Positions 1-10,148 of a stretch of 64,000 nucleotides of DNA are shown piece by piece (the first letter of the stretch is position 1; each line of letters opens with the position of its first letter). The notes below the pieces were generated by a model. The model searched no databases. It had not been told where the DNA came from and worked only from the letters and a program-made list of their open reading frames with translations. The translations under genes and the position numbers were made by a program. Location of the stretch: positions 248,001 through 312,000 of the forward strand of contig NZ_CP104578.1 in assembly GCF_036826855.1 (NCBI RefSeq), in the 5' to 3' direction. This DNA comes from Streptomyces sp. SJL17-4. GTDB taxonomy: Bacteria > Actinomycetota > Actinomycetes > Streptomycetales > Streptomycetaceae.

Positions 1-81
1 GGCGACGCCCCGCCGGAGCTGACCGAACTGACCGATGCCGAGCTGGCGGAGCTCGTACGACTGCGGGGTGACGCACGATGA
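1..81 (+). CDS. C-terminal tail of an upstream gene (partial)
   Basis: Reading from base 1 in frame gives 26 residues ending LVRLRGDAR and a TGA at 79-81. The stop overlaps the ATG of the next gene (ATGA), so the two are translationally coupled. The fragment is too short to classify from sequence. In Streptomyces, SWIM zinc-finger genes of the next type usually follow a large SNF2-family helicase, so that is the contextual guess only. Confidence 0.5.
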   Translation, partial: GDAPPELTELTDAELAELVRLRGDAR

Positions 82-1511
82 GCGGTTACGGACACGAGGG
101 CGGCGAGCGGACGTTCGCGGCACTGCCCCCCGCGCGGGGAGCGGCTTTCGCCAGGACCTGGTGGGGTCTGGCATGGCTGAAGGCCCTGGAGGACACCGCG
201 CTCGACGGCCAGCAGCTCAAGGCGGGACGGCGGCACGCGCGCGCGGGAGCGGTGGGGGCCGTGTCGGTACGGCCCGGCCGCATCACGGCGGTCGTGAAGG
301 ACCGGGACGGCACGGCGTACCGCAGCGACGTCCTGGTGCGGGAGTTCTCGGAGGAGGAGTGGGAGCGGCTCCTGGACCTCGCCGTCGACAGCGCGGGGCA
401 CATCGCCGCGCTCCTCGACCGTGAGATGCCGCCGCACCTGGTGGAGGACGCGGCGGCGGCCGGGCTCGATCTGCTGCCGGGGATCGGCGATCTCGACCCG
501 GAATGCGGCTGCGAGGCGTGGGACCACTGTCCGCACACCTCGGCGCTCTGCTATCAGGTGGCCCGTCTCCTCGACGAGGATCCCTTCGTCCTGCTCCTCA
601 TGCGCGGGCGTGGCGAGCGCACTCTCCTGGACCAGCTCCAGGCGCGCAGCGCCTCGCGTGCCGCGCACGGCGGGCGAGGAGCGGACGACACGCCGGACGC
701 GGACGCGGCCGAGGGCGGCGGAGGGATGCCGGGCGTGTCGGCCGAGGAGGCCTACGCGGCGGCGTTCCTCGTGCCGCCGCTGCCCGCGCCTCCGGTCGCC
801 GGGGACGCGCCGGGCCGGTCGTTGCCCCTGGACACGGATACGGAACCGGAACCCGGGGTCGACCCGACCGCACTGGAGTTCCTCGCGACGGAGGCCGCGG
901 GCCGCGCGCATCGGATGCTGGTCGAGGCGCTGGACGCCGAGGCGTCGGCCGCTGGGTCATCTGCCGGCGGGGCTCCCGCCCCTGGGTCATCTGCCGTCGG
1001 GTCATCTGTCGGCGGGGCGCCGGCCGGCGGCGGGTCTCTCGCCCCGAAGGCGCGGACGGCGACGCCCGTGGTCTCGCTGACGGTCGCTCAGGACGCGGTG
1101 CGAATGGCCGCGGACTCCCCCGAACCGTGGCTCACGGCACGACTCGCCTCCGGCTCGGGCCGGACGCAGGCGGAGATGGACCTCGCGACACGCGCGTGGC
1201 GGTTCGGCGGCGCCGCCGCCCTCGCCGTACTGGAGGAGGACTGGACGCCGGACACCGAGGCGCTCGCGTGGGCCGGGACCCGGCTCACGGAGGCCTGGGA
1301 GGACGACGAGCGCCCGGTCCTGCGACGGTCCGGGGGCGCGCGGTGGACGGTGGTGGGTGCGGAGGCGCAGCTGCGGCTCGGCGAGGACGGACGCTGGTGG
1401 CCCTACCTGAAGTCCGGTGCCCGCTGGTCCCCCGCCGGACCGGCGGACCGCGATCCGGCGACGGCTCTGGCGACGGCCTTCGCCGCCGGTCCTACTGGAG
1501 CCGGCGGCTGA
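78..1511 (+). CDS. SWIM zinc-finger protein
   Basis: Predicted 477-aa cytoplasmic protein. The SWIM zinc-finger signature CxCx(n)CxH is visible as C143-x-C145 ... C151-x-H153. SWIM domains bind DNA or protein. Companion proteins of bacterial SNF2 ATPases often carry them, and the ATGA overlap with the upstream gene fits such a pair. The middle (about 195-335) is low-complexity Gly/Ala/Pro/Ser-rich linker with repeated SSAxG units. A more ordered C-terminal part follows (about 340-470). Its 3' end overlaps the convergent gene by 20 nt. The exact role is unknown; the SWIM assignment itself is firm. Confidence 0.8.
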   Translation: MSGYGHEGGERTFAALPPARGAAFARTWWGLAWLKALEDTALDGQQLKAGRRHARAGAVGAVSVRPGRITAVVKDRDGTAYRSDVLVREFSEEEWERLLDLAVDSAGHIAALLDREMPPHLVEDAAAAGLDLLPGIGDLDPECGCEAWDHCPHTSALCYQVARLLDEDPFVLLLMRGRGERTLLDQLQARSASRAAHGGRGADDTPDADAAEGGGGMPGVSAEEAYAAAFLVPPLPAPPVAGDAPGRSLPLDTDTEPEPGVDPTALEFLATEAAGRAHRMLVEALDAEASAAGSSAGGAPAPGSSAVGSSVGGAPAGGGSLAPKARTATPVVSLTVAQDAVRMAADSPEPWLTARLASGSGRTQAEMDLATRAWRFGGAAALAVLEEDWTPDTEALAWAGTRLTEAWEDDERPVLRRSGGARWTVVGAEAQLRLGEDGRWWPYLKSGARWSPAGPADRDPATALATAFAAGPTGAGG

Positions 1512-2553
1512 GGGTGCCGCCGTCGGTGGACGTGATCGCCAGGCTGCAGGCGACGGCGTCCGAGCCGAGGAGGTAGCTCGTCCGGTACGGGTACTGGACG
1601 AAGGTGGTCCAGCTCGTGCCGAGCGGCTGGAGCTCGGCCTTGCGTCGCAGCGGTTCACGGCAGAGCAGTGCGGCGGCCTCACGGATCGCCGTGTCCGTGG
1701 CATGAACGCCGGTCAGGCGGAGCCGGGCGACGAGTTCGGCGTGATGCGGCGTGTCGCAGGCGCGCGGGAGAGCGGTGCCCGGCGCGCCGCGGTCGATGTC
1801 GAAGCAGTCGCCGACGCGCAACGCCTCGAAGGAGACGGGGCGGGGCGAGTCGCCGCCACTCGTCGCGGGGCCGGTCGGCCGGGGCGGGGCGGTGGTGCCG
1901 CCGGTCCGGGTGGGCGTCGCGGACGCGAGCTCCCCGGGGCCGACGGCCCGGTGCGGGGAGGCGGTCCGGCTCGGCGTGGCGTCCGAGGTCACGCCCGCTG
2001 TCGGCGTGTCGGCGGTGCGGCCGTCGTCCGTCCCGGTGTCACCCGTGCGCGTTTCGGTGGATCCTCGGCCGCCCGGCGGGATGGCCTCGGCGTCGCCGGA
2101 TACGACCGGTGACGGCGCGCCGGCCTGGTCGCCGCCGGGCCGTTCGGCCGTGGACGCGCTCGGCTCGGTCCCGCCCCGCGAGGCGACGAACGCGGTCGCC
2201 ACGAGCCCGGCCACGAGCAGCGGGACGAGCGGCACGCCGAACCGGCGGGCGCCCCGGGCGGCCGGTCCGGGCCGGGGCGCGCCGAGCCGGACGATGCGGG
2301 GCGACCAACCGGAGTCGGAATGGGGGACATGGGGGACATCGCGCGGTTCGGGTTCGCCCGGTCGGCGGTCCGGCGACGGGGTGGCGGTGGACTGGTGGGG
2401 CACAAGCTCAAGGTTCGCCGGTCGGCGGCTCCGCGGCCACCCATTTAGGGGCGCGGGGAGCGGCCTGTACAGAAACGTGACCATCGCCGGCCTCGATCGC
2501 GCCCGCCGCCCCTTCCGACGCCCCTTCTGCCACCGCGTCCGCCGCCCCGTCAC
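1492..2553 (-). CDS. Membrane-anchored protein with septum-formation-like extracytoplasmic domain
   Basis: Up to 353 aa. A Pro/Arg-rich N-terminal cytoplasmic segment is followed by one transmembrane helix (FGVPLVPLLVAGLVATAFVA), a long Thr/Pro/Gly linker and a C-terminal domain of about 110 aa. That domain begins RVGDCFD and has ACDTPHHAELVARL, the pattern of the actinobacterial Septum_form domain (paired Cys, PH-E motif). The start is uncertain: the first ATG lies in a very Arg-rich stretch, and an internal ATG (residue 24) or GTG (VPHQST) may be the real start. It overlaps the convergent SWIM gene by 20 nt. A role at the cell envelope or septum is inferred from the domain only. Confidence 0.65.
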   Translation of the reverse strand: MTGRRTRWQKGRRKGRRARSRPAMVTFLYRPLPAPLNGWPRSRRPANLELVPHQSTATPSPDRRPGEPEPRDVPHVPHSDSGWSPRIVRLGAPRPGPAARGARRFGVPLVPLLVAGLVATAFVASRGGTEPSASTAERPGGDQAGAPSPVVSGDAEAIPPGGRGSTETRTGDTGTDDGRTADTPTAGVTSDATPSRTASPHRAVGPGELASATPTRTGGTTAPPRPTGPATSGGDSPRPVSFEALRVGDCFDIDRGAPGTALPRACDTPHHAELVARLRLTGVHATDTAIREAAALLCREPLRRKAELQPLGTSWTTFVQYPYRTSYLLGSDAVACSLAITSTDGGTLSRRLQ

Positions 2554-2562
2554 GAACCGGCC

Positions 2563-3417
2563 CTACAGGCCGAGCCGGCGCTCCGCGCCCTCGACGGTCT
2601 GGGCGAGGAGCACGGCGATGGTCATGGGGCCGACGCCGCCCGGGACGGGGGTGATGAGGGAGGCGCGCTCGGCGGCCGAGACGAAGTCGACGTCGCCGAC
2701 GTTGCCCGGGTTGTAGCCGGCGTCGATGACGACGGCGCCGGGCTTGATGTCCGCGCCCTTGATGAAGTTCGGCTTGCCGACCGCGGCCACGAGGATGTCG
2801 GCCTCGCGGACGACGGAGGAGAGGTCCTCGGTGCGGGAGTGGCAGTAGGTGACGGTGGCGTCGCGGCCGAGCAGGAGGAGTCCGGCCGGCTTCCCGAGGA
2901 TCGCGCTGCGGCCGACGACGACCGCGCGCTTGCCGCGGAGTTCGACGTCGTACGCGTCGAGGAGACGCATGATGCCGCCGGGCGTGCAGGAGACGAAGCC
3001 GGGCAGTCCGAAGCCCATGGCGGCGAAGGAGGCCATGGTGACGCCGTCGACGTCCTTCTCCGGGGCGATGGCCTCGAAGGCGGCGCGCTCGTCGATGTGC
3101 GGGCCGACGGGGTGCTGGAGCAGGATGCCGTGGACCTCGGGGTCATCGGAGAGCGCCGTGATCGCGGAGACGAGTTCCTCGGTCGTCGTGGTGGCGGGCA
3201 GCTCGACGTGCCGGGAGCGGATTCCGGCCTTCGCGCAGCGGTTCTGCTTCATCTTCACGTACGTCACCGAGGCCGGGTCCGCACCGACCAGGACGGTCGC
3301 GAGACACGGCGTGACACCGGTGCGACGGGTGATCTCGGCGGCGCGGGCGGCGGTCTCCTCGACCGTACGGCGGGCGAGGGCCGTGCCGTCCATGAGTGTG
3401 GCGGTGCTGGTGGACAT
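2563..3417 (-). CDS. folD: Bifunctional methylenetetrahydrofolate dehydrogenase / methenyltetrahydrofolate cyclohydrolase
   Basis: 284-aa cytoplasmic FolD. It interconverts 5,10-methylene-THF, 5,10-methenyl-THF and 10-formyl-THF with NADP, feeding purine and formyl-Met synthesis. Family signatures are present: YVKMKQNRCAKAGI with the catalytic Lys and Tyr, GILLQHPVGPHID, PEKDVDG, VVVGRSAILGKPAG (Rossmann loop) and PVPGGVGPMTIA. Length is normal for the family. The ATG at 3417 is chosen because AGGAG sits 6-10 nt upstream and the protein begins MSTSTATLMDG, as homologues do; the longer open frame upstream is leader RNA. A ZTP riboswitch lies in that leader, so expression should respond to ZTP/ZMP, the 10-formyl-THF stress signal. 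Confidence 0.97.
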   Translation of the reverse strand: MSTSTATLMDGTALARRTVEETAARAAEITRRTGVTPCLATVLVGADPASVTYVKMKQNRCAKAGIRSRHVELPATTTTEELVSAITALSDDPEVHGILLQHPVGPHIDERAAFEAIAPEKDVDGVTMASFAAMGFGLPGFVSCTPGGIMRLLDAYDVELRGKRAVVVGRSAILGKPAGLLLLGRDATVTYCHSRTEDLSSVVREADILVAAVGKPNFIKGADIKPGAVVIDAGYNPGNVGDVDFVSAAERASLITPVPGGVGPMTIAVLLAQTVEGAERRLGL

Positions 3418-3449
3418 GGCAACTCCTGGGCGTCGTCTCTGACAGGTGA

Positions 3450-3556
3450 TTCGCCCAGGCGCACGGCATCGGTACGGACACGCCGGTCGAGCACGCCCCC
3501 GCCGGGCCGCTCCCCGGTGGTGATCCACCTCAAGCGCCAGTCACGGCCCGAGCCCT
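3450..3556 (-). ncRNA. ZTP (pfl) riboswitch in the folD leader
   Basis: On the minus strand the leader carries the pfl/ZTP core: GTGACTGGCG, then a GGTGG-atca-CCACC hairpin, then GGGGAGCGGCCC closing P1 with an upstream GGGCC. After a linker comes CGCCTGGGCG (3452-3461), the conserved 3' domain that forms the pseudoknot with the first domain. The folD start codon is 35 nt beyond this. ZTP riboswitches sense the purine intermediates ZMP/ZTP and activate one-carbon genes. Recognition is from remembered consensus, not from a covariance search. Confidence 0.88.
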
Positions 3557-3619
3557 ACTGTACGTGAGCGGTCGGGAGCCGGTCCCGGACAGGGTGCGCG
3601 CGACCGGGCGCGCGGGCGC

Positions 3620-5044
3620 TTGTCGACGGCGCTCCCGCGCATCACGATGACCTCGACGGGCCGGGACGACCTCGACGAGGAGGCCGAGTTGAGCGACATG
3701 TGGGTGGCCGGACGGGCGAAGGCGACGGACGGAACGGCCGACGGTGGCGGCGGCGGGCGGACGAGGACGACGGACGGAACGGCCCGCGACCCCGGAGAGG
3801 CTCCCCACACCGGCGGGGCGGTGCCCGACCCCCAGTCCGAGGCCCCCGGCTCCGGGCAGGTCCGGCCGCTGGTCGCCGCGTCGTGGCGCCGTTCCGCACG
3901 CGCGCACGTGAGTCCGGACGGGGCGGCCCGGGTGGAGCTGGACGAGGACGAGCTCGCCGACATCCGGGACGGCCATCCGCTGGCGGCGGCGATGCCCGTC
4001 ATCCGGGAGCTGATGGGGGCGTACGCGACGGACGGGGAGCATCTCCTCGCGGTCTGCGACGCCGCCGGGCGGATGCTGTGGGTCGAGGGCCACCCGGCGA
4101 CGCTGCGCAAGGCGCGGGGGATGAACTTCGTGGCCGGGGCCCGCTGGTCGGAGGCGGCGGCCGGGACGAACGCGCCCGGCACGGCCCTCGCGGTCGACCG
4201 GCCGGTCCAGGTGGTCGCCGCCGAGCACTTCCGCCACCCGGTGCGGGCGTGGACCTGTGCCGCCGCCCCCGTGCACGACCCGCGCAGCGGGCGGGTGCTC
4301 GGCGCGGTCGACATCACGGGCGGAAGGCGGCTGGCGCACCCGCACAGTCTCGGCTTCGTCCAGGCGGTGGCACGGGCGGCGGAGTCGCAGCTCGCGCTGC
4401 TCGGACCCGCGCCGGAGGCGGGCAGGGCGAGCCTCGCGGCGCTCGGCCGCGACGAGGCCCTGCTGTCGCTCGGCGGGCGGCGGGTCCGGCTGGGCCGGCG
4501 GCACAGCGAGATCCTGGTGCTGCTCGCGCACCGCCCGGAAGGGATCGGCGGCGAGGAGCTCCTCACGCTGCTCTACGAGGACGAGTCCGTCACGCCGGTG
4601 ACGCTGCGGGCGGAGCTGTCGCGGCTCCGGGCGCTGCTGGGACCGGATCTGCTGCGGTCGCGCCCGTACCGGCTGGCGGGTGGGATGGACGCGGACTTCG
4701 CGGCGGTGGACCGACGGCTCGCCTCGGGGGCCGTCGCGGCGGCGGCCGGTGAGTACGCGGGCCCGCTGCTTCCGGCCTCGCTCGCCCCCGGCGTCGTACG
4801 GCTGCGGGAGCGGCTCGCGGGCCGGCTGCGGGCGGCGCTGGTGGACCGGGGTGATCCCGGGCTGCTCGCGGACTGGGCGTACAGCAGCTGGGGCGAGGAC
4901 GACCTGGTGGTCTGGCGGGCGTTGTGCGCGACGGTTCCGGCGCCTCAACTCCCTCCCGTACGCGCGCGTCTCGACTCCCTGGAGGCGGAACTGTCCTCCG
5001 GTGCAACGGTCTTGCAACGTCCGGGTCCGCACACTCACCGGTGA
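3620..5044 (+). CDS. GAF-domain transcriptional regulator of the adjacent aldehyde dehydrogenase
   Basis: 474 aa. An acidic, Thr/Gly-rich N-terminus (about 1-80) precedes [17 protein letters not shown], typical of AcoR-like regulators. A GAF sensor domain follows (about 120-255; [35 protein letters not shown]). The C-terminus (about 285-400) looks like a winged-helix output domain ([19 protein letters not shown] ... [13 protein letters not shown]) instead of the sigma-54 AAA module of true AcoR. The gene lies 38 nt upstream of an ExaC-type aldehyde dehydrogenase on the same strand, a common Streptomyces pairing, so it probably controls that gene in response to an aldehyde or alcohol. The start is not certain: several upstream codons are possible. 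Confidence 0.75.
   Translation: MSTALPRITMTSTGRDDLDEEAELSDMWVAGRAKATDGTADGGGGGRTRTTDGTARDPGEAPHTGGAVPDPQSEAPGSGQVRPLVAASWRRSARAHVSPDGAARVELDEDELADIRDGHPLAAAMPVIRELMGAYATDGEHLLAVCDAAGRMLWVEGHPATLRKARGMNFVAGARWSEAAAGTNAPGTALAVDRPVQVVAAEHFRHPVRAWTCAAAPVHDPRSGRVLGAVDITGGRRLAHPHSLGFVQAVARAAESQLALLGPAPEAGRASLAALGRDEALLSLGGRRVRLGRRHSEILVLLAHRPEGIGGEELLTLLYEDESVTPVTLRAELSRLRALLGPDLLRSRPYRLAGGMDADFAAVDRRLASGAVAAAAGEYAGPLLPASLAPGVVRLRERLAGRLRAALVDRGDPGLLADWAYSSWGEDDLVVWRALCATVPAPQLPPVRARLDSLEAELSSGATVLQRPGPHTHR
5002..5019 (+). repeat. Short direct repeat upstream of the aldehyde dehydrogenase
   Basis: TGCAACG occurs twice, at 5002-5008 and 5013-5019, an 11-bp period (one helical turn). It lies in the 3' end of the GAF-regulator gene about 65 nt before the dehydrogenase start. 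The spacing suits binding of a regulator on one DNA face, possibly the GAF protein itself; this is inference. Confidence 0.35.
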
Positions 5045-5082
5045 GCGCCGGCCAGGGACGGCCGGCGCGTCCCAGGGAGGCC

Positions 5083-6612
<1,530 letters not shown>

Positions 6613-7032
6613 ACCGCCAAGTCGAGCTCCCTGAAGGCAAACTGCACTCCAGAAGTCCGTTCCGAAGCGTCACCCATCGACACAGAGCCAAGACGCTAGG
6701 TGGGGAAAGGGGTCGCTCAGTCACATCTCCCGGACCAGTCACGGACCAGACTCCCGCCCGAGGGCGAGGCAGGCGGAAACCCTCTGACACCCATGGCGGC
6801 GCGGCGCAGCAGAACGTCTCAGGCTTTGCAACGCGCTCCGCGGCAGCCGCCGTGTCCTCGCTCCACGGTCCTCCGTCCAGCCCCGCGCGCTGCGGGTCAG
6901 TGAGCGGTCCGTGGAACGGTGGCGTCGTCAGTAGCGCGAGTGCGGTGAAGCGGGGGTCCTGTCGAAGGGATCGCCGGGGCGGACGAGGTTCAGCGAGGCG
7001 CAGATCTCGAGACTGGGAATGGGAGCTGGAGC
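6613..7032. other. Non-coding stretch, no gene seen
   Basis: About 420 bases between the aldehyde dehydrogenase and a transposase remnant. Open frames here have no recognisable domain or convincing ribosome-binding site. I found no tRNA-like or strong hairpin structure. It probably represents decayed sequence associated with the adjacent insertion-sequence debris. Confidence 0.5.
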
Positions 7033-7272
7033 GTGTGCCTCAAGGTCCGCGGCTGGGCCGACCAGCGGTGGACACCGGCCCGGATCAAGAGGCTGATCGG
7101 CCGGCTGTGCCACGTGAGCTACACGGTGGAGGGCACCTGGCAACTGCTGAAGCGGTACAGCTGGTCGTGGCAGCCCGCCCGGCGGGCGATCGAGCGCGAC
7201 GACGTGGCGGTCGTGGTCTGGAAGAAGGAGACCTGGCCGCGGGCCGCCGATGAGATGCGGACGCTGTCCCCT
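7033..7272 (+). pseudogene. IS630-family transposase remnant (N-terminal helix-turn-helix part)
   Basis: The translation includes GWADQRWTPARIKRLIGRLC, then HVSYTVEGTWQLLKRYSWSW, PARRAIERDD and VWKKETWPR. This is the winged helix-turn-helix segment of IS630-type transposases. The DDE catalytic domain is absent: similarity fades near 7272 and the SpoIIE-type phosphatase gene begins 110 nt later. No terminal inverted repeats are visible. It is a dead fragment. Confidence 0.75.
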
Positions 7273-7381
7273 CCGGGCAGAGTAGGAAGGACCTGTTCGT
7301 ACCGAGGTGGTCCCGTGTGGTCCCGCGTGCTGGAGACGGGACGGAGTGATGCGAGGATTTGTCGTGACGTCGGAGTGATCG

Positions 7382-8224
7382 ATGTTCCGCAGACGGCTGG
7401 CCGACAGCAGCGAGGACCTTCTGGTCCGGCTCGGGTCGCTGACCGCCAGGGCGCGAGAGTTGGCCGAGACGCAGCGTTCCCGTGTCGAGCTCGCCGTGGC
7501 CCTGCAGCGCGGCATGCTGCCCTCGGACCTGCCCAGTTTTCCGGGCGCCCGGCTGGCTGTCCGCTATGAGCCCGCCTACCACGGGCTCAACGTCGGCGGT
7601 GACTGGTACGACGCCTTCTCCCTGCCCGGCGGGCAGATCGGCATGTCCATCGGTGACGTGCAGGGACACAACATCGAGGCCGCCGCCTTCATGGGACAGG
7701 TCCGCGTGGCACTGCGCGCGCTGGCCTCCGTCACCGGAGACCCAGGAGAGCTGCTCGGTCGTACCAATGACCTGCTCATCTCTCTGGGCGCCGACCTCTT
7801 CGCCACCTGCACCTTCCTGCGGCTCGACCCCGCTGCCGGCACCTTGGAGTGCGCCCGGGCCGGTCACATCCCCCACGTCTGGGCCACCGCCGACGGCCGC
7901 TCCGGCATCGACGACAGCGAGGGCGGGCCTCCGCTCGGTGTGCTGCACGGCGTCGACTACCCGGCCACGCGCCACCGGCTCACCGCCGACGGTGTCTTCG
8001 TCCTCCTGACCGACGGGGTGGTGGAGGGGCCCTCGCTCCACGTCGACGAGGGTCTGGACCGGGTGACGAGGCTCGCCGGGATCACCGCCGTCGCCGGGCT
8101 GGACGTCGAGGCGCTCGCCACCGCCGTGATGAAGCTGGCGGCCACGGTGGGTCACGAGGACGACGCGGCCGTCCTGGTCGTCGGCCATGACGGCGGTCCG
8201 GCCCGGTCGGCGGCCGAGGAGTGA
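7382..8224 (+). CDS. PP2C-type (SpoIIE) serine/threonine phosphatase
   Basis: 280-aa cytoplasmic phosphatase of the SpoIIE/RsbU type, which dephosphorylates anti-sigma-factor antagonists. A short helical lead (about 1-45, ARARELAETQRSRVELAVALQRGMLPSDLP) precedes the catalytic domain. Metal-binding motifs are GGDWYDAF, GDVQGHN, LTDGVVEG and HEDDAAVLV. There is no PAS, GAF or HAMP input domain, so it is a minimal catalytic form that needs a partner for sensing. The next gene, a MASE1 sensory membrane protein 117 nt downstream on the same strand, is a plausible functional neighbour, but a strong hairpin separates them. The start ATG has a weak GGAG upstream. Confidence 0.9.
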   Translation: MFRRRLADSSEDLLVRLGSLTARARELAETQRSRVELAVALQRGMLPSDLPSFPGARLAVRYEPAYHGLNVGGDWYDAFSLPGGQIGMSIGDVQGHNIEAAAFMGQVRVALRALASVTGDPGELLGRTNDLLISLGADLFATCTFLRLDPAAGTLECARAGHIPHVWATADGRSGIDDSEGGPPLGVLHGVDYPATRHRLTADGVFVLLTDGVVEGPSLHVDEGLDRVTRLAGITAVAGLDVEALATAVMKLAATVGHEDDAAVLVVGHDGGPARSAAEE

Positions 8225-8242
8225 GGGGAGGGGGCTCTCCTC

Positions 8243-8276
8243 GGGCCCGGGTCGGTCCTCGGACCGGCCCGGGCCC
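8243..8276 (+). terminator. Strong hairpin after the phosphatase gene
   Basis: A 16-bp stem (8243-8258 with 8261-8276) has one G:T wobble and a 2-nt loop, immediately after the phosphatase stop. No U-tract follows, as is usual in Streptomyces. It likely ends or attenuates transcription before the MASE1 gene. Confidence 0.7.
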
Positions 8277-8341
8277 GTGCCGGACGACGGCGCCCGACAC
8301 GCAGGGCCCTTGCCAGGTCGTGGCGGCCCGGCCGGTGTCTG

Positions 8342-9361
8342 ATGGCTGACGTGTTGGATATTCGCCAGTTCCGGTCCTCTACGGAGGCGGCGCTGATGTC
8401 GCTGGCCGTGGCGGTTTGCTACTACGCGGCCGGACGACTCGGCCTGATGGGCCGCCTCGTCGTCGAAGGCGTGGTGGTCACCCCCATCTGGCCTCCCACC
8501 GGCGTCGCCGTCGCCGCCCTACTGCTGCTAGGCGCGCGAGTCTGGCCCGGGATCGCCCTCGGCTCCTTCCTCGTCATCGCCTCCCTCACCACTCCGGGGC
8601 CCACCACCGTGGTCACCGTGGTCAGCAACACCGTCGCGCCACTCTGCGCCTTCCTGCTGCTGAGACGGGCCGGCTTCCGGCTCGACATGGCGCGGCTGCG
8701 GGACGGACTCTTCCTGGTCTTCCTCGGCGGGTTCGGCGCCATGCTGATCAGCGCGACCGCGGGGGTCGGACTGCAGGTGGCGAAGAGCTCCCTGGACAAG
8801 AGCGAGTTCTGGCCCGTCTGGCTGGCCTGGTGGGTGGGCGACACGATGGGGGTGCTGCTCGTCGCCCCGCTCCTGCTCGTCCTCGCGGGGCCGACCGGAC
8901 GGTTCCGCGCACAGCGCTGGAAGGAGGCGGCCTTTCTGGGGCTGACGACCCTGATCCTCATGCCCATGGCCGTGCTCAGCCCGATGAGCATGCTCTTCCT
9001 CGTCTTCCCCCTGCTGATCTGGGCAGCGCTCCGCTTCCAGCTCGTCGGAAGCATGCTGTGCGCGCTCTTCGCCTCCGTGCTCGCCACCTTCGAGGCGACC
9101 TCCGGACGGGGCGCTTTCCTCCACCTCACGGACGTCGAGATCATGGCCAAGCTCCAGGCGTTCAACGGTTCCGCCGCCCTGACCGCCCTCCTTCTTGCCT
9201 CCGTCATCACCGAGCAGCGTGCGACCCGCCGGTCGGTGCGCCGCGCCTGCCAGGAACTGGCGGAGGTTCTGGAGCACCTCGCGGCGGGCGAGCCCTCACC
9301 GGGTCCTTCCGGCACCGCCGATACCCGGGCAGCCCCACCCGGCGGGCACCGGAATCCGTGA
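8342..9361 (+). CDS. MASE1-domain integral membrane sensor protein
   Basis: 339 aa with about eight transmembrane helices through residue 300. The MASE1 pattern is clear: GLMGRLVVEGVVVTPIWPPTG near the first helices and WPVWLAWWVGDTMGVLLVAPL in the centre. MASE1 is a predicted sensory module found at the N-terminus of histidine kinases and diguanylate cyclases. Here no kinase or GGDEF domain follows; the protein ends in a short coiled-coil-like tail (RRACQELAEVLEHLAAG) and a Pro-rich end. It may signal through a separate partner such as the SpoIIE-type phosphatase just upstream, or be a receptor left after loss of its output domain. Confidence 0.85.
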   Translation: MADVLDIRQFRSSTEAALMSLAVAVCYYAAGRLGLMGRLVVEGVVVTPIWPPTGVAVAALLLLGARVWPGIALGSFLVIASLTTPGPTTVVTVVSNTVAPLCAFLLLRRAGFRLDMARLRDGLFLVFLGGFGAMLISATAGVGLQVAKSSLDKSEFWPVWLAWWVGDTMGVLLVAPLLLVLAGPTGRFRAQRWKEAAFLGLTTLILMPMAVLSPMSMLFLVFPLLIWAALRFQLVGSMLCALFASVLATFEATSGRGAFLHLTDVEIMAKLQAFNGSAALTALLLASVITEQRATRRSVRRACQELAEVLEHLAAGEPSPGPSGTADTRAAPPGGHRNP

Positions 9362-9666
9362 TCCCCGCGCCGGAGCCGGCGCAGGGATCAGGAGCCGTAC
9401 AACGACTGCAAGGCATGGGAACGGTCCGGCGCCAACAAGCTGGTGCGTGATGGCGTTGGAGCTGCACGGTCCTGAGCTGGCGGCCTGTTCCGTGAGCGTC
9501 CGGCAAAACACGCCGAGCTGGGCCGTGGCCTGGTACTAACCAGACCCTGGGTATGGACGCATTCGCTCAGCGGAGCGGCAATCCAGCAGCAGGGCCGAGA
9601 CGAGCGGTGGAGCCGCCCCGTCTACTAGCCCTGCACACATCTCGTCTTGCGGGGAGAAGGACGCGC
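9362..9666. other. Intergenic stretch without a supported gene
   Basis: About 300 bases between the MASE1 gene and a small ORF. The open frames are short and composition-driven. I see no hairpin or repeat worth naming. Confidence 0.45.
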
Positions 9667-9798
9667 ATGCCCGTTGCCTCAGCCCCGGATGGCCACTGCA
9701 CCGAAGCCCACCGCGATCTTGTCCCTGAGCCCCGCGGATACTGCTGCCCCCACTGCCGTCGCCCCGTGCACCTCAAGCGCGGGATGCGGAGGGCGTAG
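9667..9798 (+). CDS. Small zinc-ribbon-like protein fragment
   Basis: 43-aa ORF whose ATG is preceded by GGGGAGAAGG, a good ribosome-binding site. The end reads CCPHCRRPVHLKRGMRRA, resembling the N-terminal zinc ribbon of CoiA-like competence proteins (CPxC followed by VHLRRG). A full CoiA-like protein would continue for hundreds of residues, so this is probably a truncated gene cut near the IS256 remnant that starts 70 nt later. The family guess is weak. Confidence 0.35.
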   Translation: MPVASAPDGHCTEAHRDLVPEPRGYCCPHCRRPVHLKRGMRRA

Positions 9799-9868
9799 CT
9801 TCCTGGGTGATCGGCTCATGGCTCACCGAGTAGGCCCCGTTCGCAGCGCGGGCTGGGAAGGCACGCCC

Positions 9869-9988
9869 GTGCTCAGCGTAGTCAACGAAGACGGCACCAC
9901 CGAGACCGGTACTTTTCTGATCGATGAGATCGTCCGGGAGGGCGCGAGGCGGATGTTCGCCGCTGCTGTGGAGGCGGAGGTCGAGCAT
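9869..9988 (+). pseudogene. IS256-family transposase N-terminal remnant
   Basis: From a GTG the translation is LSVVNEDGTTETGTFL then IDEIVREGARRMFAAAVEAEVE, the conserved N-terminus of IS256-type transposases (usually followed by AAYIAAHADQRDE). Similarity stops at about 9988, so only some 40 of about 400 residues remain. It sits just beyond the 3' end of the PatG-like operon on the other strand. Confidence 0.8.
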
Positions 9989-10148
9989 TCACCACGGAAT
10001 GGCCCTCGCCGGCACCACATCGCCGGGGTGGCGCCAGAGGCCGCGATCGATGAGCGATGTCAGCAGGGCGGGCAGAGCAAGTCCACGGACTATCGAAGGC
10101 GCAATGGCGCACAGCTTCGCACGGCGGACAGTACCAAGGAGGCACGCT

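Noticed and set aside
6928..7515. Minus-strand 195-aa ORF across the IS630 remnant
   Set aside because: Antisense to a recognisable transposase fragment and to the start of the phosphatase gene.
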